Source: Begonia masoniana
Taxonomy: Eukaryota > Streptophyta > Magnoliopsida > Cucurbitales > Begoniaceae
Direction of reading: 5' to 3'
Length of the DNA: 64,000 bases
Assembly (NCBI GenBank): GCA_022432975.1
Contig: CM039510.1
Coordinates: 16,014,381 to 16,078,380, forward strand
In this document: one piece after another, positions 47,991 through 64,000 of the stretch
Numbering within the stretch: the first letter of the stretch is position 1
Layout: each line of letters begins with the position of its first letter
Program-made: the position numbers and the translations under genes
The notes under the pieces: model-generated
What the model saw: the letters and a program-made list of their open reading frames with translations, nothing else
Database searches by the model: none
Told to the model about the DNA's origin: nothing

Positions 47991-49250
47991 TGTCACGACC
48001 CCGTTAAGGGCTGAGACCAATTCATATTTTCGTGGAACTCTTATTCTAAATATGCTCTCTACACACATTTTTTTTTACAGAAAGAAATTTCAACACTCGA
48101 CTCATCCATAAAACTGTCAACATAACTAGTCGCAGAGCAGAGTGACTAAACTCAGACATTGATTTCATAACACGATCGGGCAGAAGGGAGGTGCCCTCAG
48201 GCCTCACGACTTCATCGTTCGCGGGACTACATGGATTTGCAAACATTCACCGATCAGCATGTGTATCCCACATGCCACATCAAACTTAATCTGATCGCTA
48301 ACGACAAAACTTATATACACTCATCCGATAAAATAAACAACATCATCCGATAGGATAAACAACATCATCCGATTGACATGCGTATCTCACGTGACACATT
48401 AAGACTCCATCCGATCGCTAGACGACAAAACTTATTTGCACTCATTCGATGAAATAAACAGCATCATCCGATTGGATAAACAACATCATCCGATTGACAT
48501 GCGTATCTTACCATCCGATCACAAAACGACAAAGTTTAGACTACTCCTGCCGATGACGTCAGCCAGATGATTACTCAACCGATCACAACAATACTACTCA
48601 CATCATCCGATCACAAAACGACAAAGTTTAGACTACTCCTGCCGATGACGTCAGCCAGATGATTACTCAACCGATCACAACAATACTACTCACATCATCC
48701 GATCACAAAACGACAAAGTTTAGACTACTCCTGCCGATGACGTCAGCCAGATGATTACTCAACCGATCACAACAATACTACTCACATCATCCGATCACAA
48801 AACGACAAAGTTTAGACTACTCCTGCCGATGACGTCAGCCAGATGATTACTCAACCGATCACAACAATACTACTCACATCATCCGATCACAAAACGACAA
48901 AGTTTAGACTACTCCTGCCGATGACGTCAGCCAGATGATTTACTCAACCGATCACAACAATACTACTCACATCATCCGATCACAAAACGACAAAGTTTAG
49001 ACTACTCCTGCCGATGACGTCAGCCGGATGATTTACTCAACCGATCACAACAATACTACTCACATCATCCGATTACTCGTCTTTACTCACATCATCCGAT
49101 CACAAAACGACAAAGTTTAGACTACTCCTTCCGATGACGTGAGCCGAATGATTTACTCAACCGATCACAACAATACTACTCACATCATCCGATTACTCGT
49201 CTTTACTCACATCATCCGATCAAAAAACGACAAAGTTTAAACTACTCCTG
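47991..49250 (-). mobile_element. LTR fragment with internal 92-bp tandem repeats
   Basis: It starts TGTCACGACCCCGTTAAGGG. The segment at 48080-48240 (CGGGCAGAAGG...GACTTCATCGTTCG) matches 55780-55890, so two copies of this LTR family exist. The right end is not seen; it is cut near 49250 by different, AT-rich sequence. Confidence 0.7.
48500..49250. repeat. 92-bp tandem repeat carrying TGACGTCA
   Basis: About eight units. GACAAAGTTTAGACTACTCC recurs at 48529, 48621, 48713 and 48805, so the period is 92 bp, then 93 bp, with two longer units at the end. Most units contain CGATGACGTCAGCC, whose core TGACGTCA is the palindromic binding site class of plant bZIP factors. Any regulatory role is inference. 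Confidence 0.88.
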
Positions 49251-49878
49251 CTGTTATTAAACATAAACTCAATCTGAATATACCTAGCGGAAGACTTCAT
49301 TAAAACAGACCATCACATATATATAAATCCTCAAAATCATACTCGAGCTCAGAAGCTAAAACAGGTAATATCTGAAAATATAACGCTTTTAGAGAAACCC
49401 CATCCTACTTAGAAATTGTATCAGTCATATTCTAGTATCTAATGACATGAGAAAACTCATCCTATTTTAACCTCAGTTTTCAGAAATTGGAAATATTGAT
49501 TTATGTTAACATGAAAAATTCTGCTATATTAACATTAAAATTTCAGCATATTATTATTGGTAAAACTTGTATTTTAATATGTTTGCTTGTTGTTTTTGAT
49601 GTTATTTAGTTGATATTAATATTATTATATTGGGTGATTTTAGCTTAAAGTTGGTAACTTAATTGAAATTGATTAGACTTGTGATAATTGCAAGATTTGA
49701 AAATTTTATTTCTAAAATTAGTTATTGCTAAGTGTTATTGTAACTTCTAAGTTGTTTATTGGAACCCAAATTTTAAAATATTGATTGTGAGCATGATCCC
49801 TATTTTATTATTGTCTTAGCTAGGGAACATTCCTTAGTACTTAAAATTTTTCCTAAGACATTAATTAAGATATTCACC
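49251..49878. other. AT-rich stretch left of gag-like gene, no gene seen
   Basis: Low-GC sequence with stops in all frames; no LTR terminus or PBS could be recognised. It is probably the leader of the decayed retroelement to the right. Confidence 0.4.
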
Positions 49879-50996
49879 TCACTAACTTTGGATGAACAAC
49901 TTAGTCAAGAATTAAAATTTGAATTTGAATTAAAATACTTAGACATGACTAATAGAAATGGATTTTCCCAACATAATCAATAACCAAATATTTTCCTATT
50001 TAGTGGTCTCAATGGTAAGGATGAATATTCCTCTTGGATTAAAAGGATAGAAAAGAGGTTTGCTTATGGATATTATTGTGATTGGGAAAAAGTTTACTTC
50101 GCCTCTAAGTGTTTAACCAAGGATGCTAAGTCTTTGTGAGAAAAATATGTAGCATGGAGAAGAAGAGTTAAGAAAGAAGACTTGATTTCTTGGACAATAA
50201 TGAAAATATTTTTAGAAGAAGAATTTTCCCAAAAATCACAAAAGCAAGAACCTAATTTTAGGAACAAAATTTTTAAGGAAGATCATCCTACATGTTATCC
50301 TAACTCCTCCAAATTTAGGAATCAACATAGTCGTGAATATCCCTCCACTCATGAAAGAACTTTAAGGGATAAAATGGAGACAAAGACTAGGATTAATCAA
50401 CCACCAATTCTACCTTCCAAACCGATTAGGTTAGATGAGACTTTACACGTACTTAAGAATATTTGCCACCTTTTGGAAAAGTGAGTTCAAGACGCTTTAC
50501 TTGCAAATACACCACCTACTATGCCTCAAAAGATTAATGAACTCAACGAAGAAGTCTTAAGTAACGTAGAAATTCAAGAAAATTTAGGTGAAACACCGAG
50601 CTTAACTAAAGAGGAAGAGATACTAGAAGAAATTGATTGTTATCCCGAAGAGGGTCCACTTCTTGAAATGGACAATCAAGAGGAGGAAGAAATTTTGAAG
50701 GAGGAAGAAAATAATGAGCAAGAAAAGGAGGAATTGGATGGTTTAACTCAAGTAACCTCTCATTCAAGTGGTGTCATTTGACATCATAATCCCCTTTATA
50801 ATGAATCACCCGCCTCTCAACCCTCAAATTTAACCTTTTTCAAAACTAATGCCCTATGGAAAGAAATGGTGGAAGAAGAAAAGATTTCGTGCCATTTGAA
50901 AAGAGAATCAACATGGCAACAAGAAAAGAGGGAGTTAAGTGAAGAGAATATTTTTGGAATTTCTAATATAATCATTGGTCTACCTCTCTCTTCCTA
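49879..50996 (+). pseudogene. Gag-like retroelement pseudogene
   Basis: One reading frame runs across four stops (about 49981, 50137, 50482 and 50779) to a TAA near 50994. The N-terminal part resembles a retrotransposon gag domain: FSGLNGKDEYSSWIKRIEKR, FASKCLTKDAKSL, then KEDLISWTIMKIFLEEEF. The stop near 50137 takes the place of a Trp expected in that motif. A charged middle follows, then a very acidic tract (EEEILEEIDCYPEEGP, NQEEEEILKEEENNEQEKEE), and then KEMVEEEKISCHLKRESTW. It has no similarity to the gag of the elements at 7891 or 25966. No pol follows, so it is a gag-only or badly decayed element of a different lineage. A cellular origin cannot be ruled out. Confidence 0.6.
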
Positions 50997-51661
50997 ATAT
51001 TGAAAGGATAAACCCTCCCTTCCATCCATTTTCAAAAAAATTAGCCTATTCCATATACCCAACACATCGTACTACTTTGAACTATGGTGGAATTAGGAAA
51101 AATAAGAGGATATTCACACCCAATTCACCCAACAAATGCCCTATTGTACAATTGGGTGAGATAACGAAACGATTAACCTTACCTAGTATCAAGTGGCAAC
51201 CATTAACCTCACTATGTGATGTTCACAAATTCTACCATCGAACTAGGGTCAAAGGAATCGTTGATTTGGTAGTAATAAGTTGACTAACCTCCGTCTATTT
51301 AATGATTTGGAATTTTAAGGTTAGTTGGAACCAAGATCCAATAATTCTACCACCATGCCCTTCCCCACCATGTGTCTATCACAAATTCTACCATAGAACT
51401 AGAGTTAAGGTTCAATTGGTCGAAGAATTTACTTTTGAGGTTTTAAGAGTAATTGGATCATTTCTTTGGTCGGAGGACTTTAGTATTTCCACTTCACTAT
51501 TTACCGGATTCACCAACTTTGAAAAATTTCCTTCCATCACCGAGCAATCGCCCTCCAAAGTAGTCGTTGAATTCAATTTCACCATCCCCACCAAAGAAAA
51601 CATTAGTAAGACCATCCTTACTCTTATCCATTTCCATTTAGAGCATTTCTCGGTGAAGTAA
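50975..51661 (+). pseudogene. Continuation of gag-like element in a shifted frame, function unknown
   Basis: Two consecutive open stretches (to 51283, and 51302-51661) share one frame, separated by a stop. Both contain the segment HKFYHRTRVK (at about 51231 and 51378), so a roughly 150-bp piece is duplicated. I recognise no domain. It probably belonged to the same coding region as 49879-50996 before a frameshift near 50990. Confidence 0.4.
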
Positions 51662-53040
51662 TCTAAAACGAAAGACCATTCTTTCATGACATCAAAACTT
51701 GAACCTTCAAGGAGTAAACAAGAAATCGTAGGAGACATTTTTGTGATGAAATCAACCAACGGATTTGAGGTCAAATCCTCAAATCACCCAGAGAGGATGA
51801 CATGCCTTGGGTTGTATTTTTAAAAGAAAATTGACAAATTCCCAAACTTTTAATCATCTCCCTACTTATTACGTGTTTTTCTTTTGTAGGTATAATTTTT
51901 GGAAAGAATGCATAAGGAGTGTTTGGAGGAGTCACCATTTGGCCCATGGGAATTTGTCTTCCCGGCCTAATTTAATTTGTAATTTTTATTTCAAACTTAT
52001 TTGGCATACATTCGCCTTTATTGTATGGATTTTATAATTGCATTGCATGCATTAGATTGTGTGGTTAGGGTTAGATGAATGTTGGTGGATTATGGGTTGA
52101 AGAATTTGAACTCAAATATTCAAGGAAAAAGTCTACAAAAAATGGAGCCAAAAGGAAGCCATGGTCCAAAGAAGAGCCCACATTTAAAGGTATGATTTTG
52201 CAGGTACAAGAGTTAGTGGCAACATGGATTGATGATGTTGCAAGATTCCCTCCATTGATCCCTTTAGGCATGACATTCATCTCCTCCCTAGGATGTGTGC
52301 TTGTTTGTTTTGATCTTGGTCATCCCTCCTTTTTCATCCAAGGGCCACCATTCATTCATCCTTATGGAAACCCTAATAATCCACCCTAGGACTCTATAAA
52401 TTCATGGCATTGGTGCATGTATGACAATTTTTGCTCATTTATAAAATTTCTATTTCTCTACTCCAAGGTGGTTATCCTTTAGAGTTTTTCCTTGGTTCTT
52501 TGAACCAAGTAGAGTAGCCCTCTATTATTAATCTAGCTTTGGGTTGCTAGATTAATTCTTATCTTTTCCCTCACCTTTTCCATTGGGATTAGGATTGAGG
52601 ATGAAAACCTAGGCCCTAGGTGGTCGATTTTCTTCGAAAAATCGTTTATCTGAGAGCTTAAACCGTAAGATCTCTCTACGGATCTGCGAAAGGTATTTCC
52701 ATTATTTTCATTTCTGCAACACTTCCACACACACTCTCACCTTTAATTTTCAGCCATCAAACTCACACACTCCACCATTTATTTTATTTGCATTTTAATT
52801 CCTTCATCTTCATCTCCCTTTCTTCACCTTACACACACATTTTCACACCTTTAATCTCTTATATTTTTATTTCACTTTTATCATTTCTTCACCTTCATGT
52901 TCGGCCACACTCCATAGCACACACCTTTACCTCATTTATTCCTTGCATTTATTATCATATTTTTCCATCCACACACACCGAGCACATTTTCTATCAATTT
53001 GTGGGTTTGAACACAACCCTTTTCTAAGGGATTTTGTGTC
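51662..53040 (+). other. 3' part of the gag-like element, possible LTR
   Basis: A 104-codon frame at 52075-52389 (MNVGGLWVEEFELKYSRKKS...) has no recognised domain. A TATA-like CTCTATAAATTC follows at 52391, then a pyrimidine-rich leader and an end at TTTTGTGTCA (about 53040), an arrangement that could be an LTR. No matching left LTR or target duplication was found. Confidence 0.35.
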
Positions 53041-57516
<4,476 letters not shown>

Positions 57517-57823
57517 TGTAACACCCCTAATACTGTACCCATTTACCCGTATAAATTTTTCATTTTACGCTCATCATAAACTTTGAACCTAAACTGAAGC
57601 AGAAATCAAATTGGAATTTAAAGTCGTGTAAACCTATTTCTTAAAACCCTTTTAGTTAAACTTAAAACTAATTTAAATTAAACTTAAAACATTTAATAAA
57701 TATTAAAAACATTTAAAACCATTTTCAATTCGGCAAGGGCAAAACTGGAAGACAGAGGCAAAAGAAACAGAGACTGATCGCTGGCCTCAACAGCGATCAG
57801 TCGCTGAGGCCATGAGCCTCAGC

Positions 57824-58047
57824 AGAGATCGATCGCTGAGGCCATGCGCCTCAGCAGAGATCGATCGCTGAGGCCATGCGCCTCAGCAGAGATCGATCGC
57901 TGAGGCCATGCGCCTCAGCAGAGATCGATCGCTGAGGCCATGCGCCTCAGCAGGGATCGATCGCTGAGGCCATGCGCCTCAGCAGAGATCGATCGCTGAG
58001 GCCATGCGCCTCAGCAGAGATCGATCGCTGAGGCCATGCGCCTCAGC
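57824..58047 (+). repeat. 32-bp minisatellite, seven copies (probable source array)
   Basis: Copies start at 57824, 57856, 57888, 57920, 57952 (one base different), 57984 and 58016, with a degenerate copy before them. It is followed by CGCCCAGTCGCCACTTCACT, as is the 38-copy array. Confidence 0.95.
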
Positions 58048-58333
58048 AGCGCCCAGTCGCCACTTCACTCCCCTTCTCTGTTTTCTTTTTCTATACAAGT
58101 GCTCTCTGGAATTTCCAGAGAGCAAACACATAAAACTTCAAACCTTAACCTCTCTGGAATCCGATTCCAGAGAGCAACTATTTCTCAATTTTCTACCCAA
58201 TTCCTCATTCTTCCACCATTTTTCATCAATTACCATAATCACTTGTAAACTAAACTTAATCGACTTACAGCGGACTTTGCGAAATCCAACCGCGTGGATA
58301 GCTCTAAAAACCGAGCATATCCGTAACAACCTC

Positions 58334-60309
58334 ACTTTACTTTACTTTACTTTACTTTACTTTACTTTACTTTACTTACTTTACTTTACTTACTTTACTT
58401 TACTTACTTTACTTTACTTACTTTACTTTACTTTACTTTACTTTACTTACTTTACTTTACTTACTTTACTTTACTTACTTTACTTTACTTTACTTACTTT
58501 ACTTTACTTACTTTACTTTACTTTACTTACTTTACTTTACTTTACTTACTTTACTTTACTTACTTTACTTTACTTTACTTTACTTTACTTTACTTTACTT
58601 TACTTTACTTTACTTTACTTACTTTACTTTACTTTACTTTACTTTACTTTACTTACTTTACTTTACTTACTTTACTTTACTTTACTTTACTTTACTTACT
58701 TTACTTTACTTTACTTTACTTTACTTTACTTTACTTTACTTTACTTTACTTACTTTACTTTACTTTACTTTACTTTACTTTACTTACTTTACTTTACTTT
58801 ACTTTACTTACTTTACTTTACTTACTTTACTTTACTTACTTTACTTTACTTTACTTACTTTACTTTACTTTACTTACTTTACTTTACTTTACTTACTTTA
58901 CTTTACTTACTTTACTTTACTTACTTTACTTTACTTTACTTTACTTTACTTACTTTACTTTACTTTACTTACTTTACTTTACTTTACTTTACTTACTTTA
59001 CTTTACTTTACTTTACTTACTTTACTTTACTTACTTTACTTTACTTTACTTTACTTTACTTTACTTTACTTACTTTACTTTACTTTACTTTACTTTACTT
59101 TACTTTACTTACTTTACTTTACTTTACTTTACTTTACTTTACTTTACTTACTTTACTTTACTTTACTTTACTTACTTTACTTTACTTTACTTACTTTACT
59201 TTACTTTACTTTACTTACTTTACTTTACTTTACTTACTTTACTTTACTTTACTTTACTTTACTTTACTTTACTTTACTTACTTTACTTTACTTACTTTAC
59301 TTTACTTACTTTACTTTACTTTACTTTACTTTACTTACTTTACTTTACTTTACTTTACTTTACTTTACTTACTTTACTTTACTTTACTTACTTTACTTTA
59401 CTTTACTTTACTTTACTTTACTTACTTTACTTTACTTTACTTTACTTTACTTACTTTACTTTACTTACTTTACTTTACTTACTTTACTTTACTTACTTTA
59501 CTTTACTTTACTTACTTTACTTTACTTTACTTTACTTTACTTTACTTACTTTACTTTACTTTACTTACTTTACTTTACTTTACTTACTTTACTTTACTTA
59601 CTTTACTTTACTTACTTTACTTTACTTACTTTACTTTACTTACTTTACTTTACTTTACTTTACTTTACTTTACTTTACTTTACTTTACTTTACTTTACTT
59701 TACTTACTTTACTTTACTTTACTTACTTTACTTTACTTACTTTACTTTACTTTACTTTACTTTACTTTACTTTACTTTACTTTACTTACTTTACTTTACT
59801 TTACTTTACTTTACTTACTTTACTTTACTTACTTTACTTTACTTTACTTACTTTACTTTACTTTACTTTACTTACTTTACTTTACTTACTTTACTTTACT
59901 TACTTTACTTTACTTTACTTACTTTACTTTACTTTACTTTACTTTACTTTACTTTACTTTACTTACTTTACTTTACTTTACTTTACTTTACTTTACTTTA
60001 CTTACTTTACTTTACTTTACTTTACTTTACTTTACTTTACTTTACTTTACTTACTTTACTTTACTTTACTTTACTTTACTTTACTTTACTTTACTTTACT
60101 TTACTTTACTTTACTTACTTTACTTTACTTTACTTACTTTACTTTACTTTACTTACTTTACTTTACTTACTTTACTTTACTTACTTTACTTTACTTTACT
60201 TACTTTACTTTACTTACTTTACTTTACTTTACTTTACTTTACTTTACTTTACTTTACTTTACTTTACTTACTTTACTTTACTTTACTTTACTTTACTTTA
60301 CTTTACTTT
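58334..60309 (+). repeat. CTTTA/CTTA microsatellite, about 2 kb
   Basis: Runs of CTTTA interrupted at irregular intervals by 4-bp CTTA units. In the sister LTR this position (about 34088-34760) holds ordinary unique sequence, so the microsatellite replaced or expanded within it. Confidence 0.97.
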
Positions 60310-60324
60310 GCTTTGCTTTGCTAT

Positions 60325-60566
60325 AAACTGTATACCGAAGGGTCATTTAAACTGTATACCGAAGGGTCATTTAAACTGTATACCGAAGGGTCATTTAAAC
60401 TGTATACCGAAGGGTCATTTAAACTGTATACCGAAGGGTCATTTAAACTGTATACCGAAGGGTCATTTAAACTGTATACCGAAGGGTCATTTAAACTTTT
60501 CTTTACTTTGCTTTGCTATAAACTGTATACCGAAGGGTCATTTAAACTGTATACCGAAGGGTCATT
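60325..60566 (+). repeat. 24-bp tandem repeat
   Basis: AAACTGTATACCGAAGGGTCATTT repeats seven times (from about 60325), then CTTTGCTTTGCTAT and two more copies. The unit reads as KLYTEGSF in one frame, but nothing suggests coding. Confidence 0.93.
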
Positions 60567-61790
60567 CTTTCTTTGCATTTACTTTAAAACATCGTGCAGA
60601 AATTCATTTTTCATGATCTTTAAAACACGTGATGCATGAACAGTTAATCAGCGGAAAGTAAACAAACAACATACATATCAACAAGACAATACAACAAAAC
60701 CTATAAACAGCTAACTAACTACCCAACCTAAACAACATAAAACAAGGAACCCTCAAGGATCCTTGATACGACGACGAGGTATGGTGTAGACCTTTCGGTC
60801 AAACAAGTCACGAGAACTTACCTTGAGCGCACAGAATCTCGAGCTTCGTCTACGGGAGTCGTTACCTAGGAAATTTCACCAATTGACGTTAATACGAGCT
60901 TAAACTGTTAAATGTCCGAAACTAATAAAATCTTTAACTTAGCTAATCGATGTTTTTACATAACGATTTAACGCTCGGAAATCTCGAAATCCATATTACA
61001 AGTTATTTCCGAAAACTCGAAAATTTAACAATTTATAACTTTTTCGCAAATTGATTTCTCTTCGTCCAATAACGTCCAATACGTTCAATTTATACTTAAT
61101 CACGGCTAACCTATTAATTACGAGCCCTGATTCGCGTTTTTAACGAAAAACGATCGAAACCCTAATTACCTAAAAAGCCGTAAACGTCAAAATAAAAGCT
61201 CTAGGAACGTAGATGCATACCTAGGATAGCGAGAGGAGGAAGAAACGTGAAGAACGGAGGAGAAACGGAAGAGAAACGGTGTCGGAAATCGTCGGATCGT
61301 CGCGCGGGCAGGGAGGGTTTCGCGAAGGTTTGGCCTCTGGAAATCGCAGAGGAGAAATGAAATCAAAATTTGGTTTTTGATTTATTTATAATATTGATTT
61401 GAAAGATTACTAAAATGCCCTTCTTTGATTTTTATATAGATTTCGTCATTCGTCTCGTTAATCGTCCAGCGATTCGAATTCTCGAAAACTCCATATTTCA
61501 CCAATAAGTCCAACTTGTTATTTGGAATATAACTAAACTGTCCGTTCGCAATTTGGACCTCGTTTACTATTTTTACTAAAACGTCAATTATTTTACGATA
61601 GAGGTAATTACTCGGAATATAGCGTTTAAACTCCGAAAATTCTCATAATTTCTCTAAAATTCCAATTAGTCGTTAGGATCGTAATGACGCTTTCCTTTCG
61701 TGAAACGGACCTGATTTGACATATTTACCAAAAATGCCACATATAATATAATAATAATATTTTCAAAAATCCGTACGAGCCGGATATTAC

Positions 61791-64000
<2,210 letters not shown>

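Noticed and set aside
58004..60616. An 870-codon open frame rich in Leu, Tyr, Phe and Thr
   Set aside because: It arises because CTTTA/CTTA repeats contain no stop in that frame. No domain, no coding signature, and it lies inside an LTR.

Overview
This window is plant nuclear DNA made almost entirely of nested LTR retrotransposons. I see no host gene, tRNA or canonical rRNA gene. The plant assignment rests on Ty3/gypsy gag-pol proteins of plant type (probably chromovirus, Tekay/Del-like), primer-binding sites complementary to initiator-Met tRNA, and a Cassandra element, a plant-specific miniature retrotransposon whose LTR carries a 5S-rRNA-like segment. A rosid such as a cucurbit is possible, but I cannot fix the genus. 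The region looks like pericentromeric or otherwise heterochromatic repeat-rich DNA.

Layout. 1-7892: an old plus-strand pol (1881-2085 and 7050-7892) broken by a minus-oriented LTR (<1-1880) and by a solo LTR (2086-7049, TSD GTTTC), which itself holds a second solo LTR (2149-4620, TSD CTTTG). 7891-16302: a young plus-strand element with near-identical LTRs and an intact gag but no pol (TR-GAG type). 16303-19800: three LTR pieces. 19801-22154: a block unlike the LTRs, possibly organelle-derived. 22155-41526: an LTR fragment, then a minus-oriented LTR that hosts a solo LTR (23824-25883, TSD CATAA) and a complete minus-strand Ty3/gypsy element (25966-40488). That element's 5' LTR contains a solo LTR (33342-38554, TSD CGCTC), which contains a six-LTR Cassandra array (35864-38432, TSD GTAAT). 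41527-47112: a roughly 207-bp satellite broken up by two LTRs. 47113-54101: more LTR pieces around a decayed gag-like element. 54102-63444: expanded simple repeats, namely 1.6 kb of pure A, 38 exact copies of a 32-bp unit, 2 kb of CTTTA/CTTA, a 24-bp repeat and 1.65 kb of pure T, lying in or between LTRs. 63445-64000: another LTR running off the end.

How the parts relate. The gag-only element keeps the PBS, PPT-proximal end and gag of the gag-pol element family, so it could move with enzymes supplied by intact relatives. The gag-pol copy here is dead: 11 in-frame stops but no frameshift, and all but one of the changes I could infer look like C-to-T decay.

The most novel signals are structural. 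LTRs from several diverged families share (i) a pair of complementary 10-15 nt motifs about 450-600 nt apart, one just after a splice-donor-like GTAAGT and one ending at an acceptor-like GTAG, with pairing kept by compensatory changes; (ii) a tiny exon-like block right after that acceptor; and (iii) a covarying CTCTGG/CCAGAG hairpin next to palindromic GCGATCGATCGC stems. All of this is read by eye, without alignment software.
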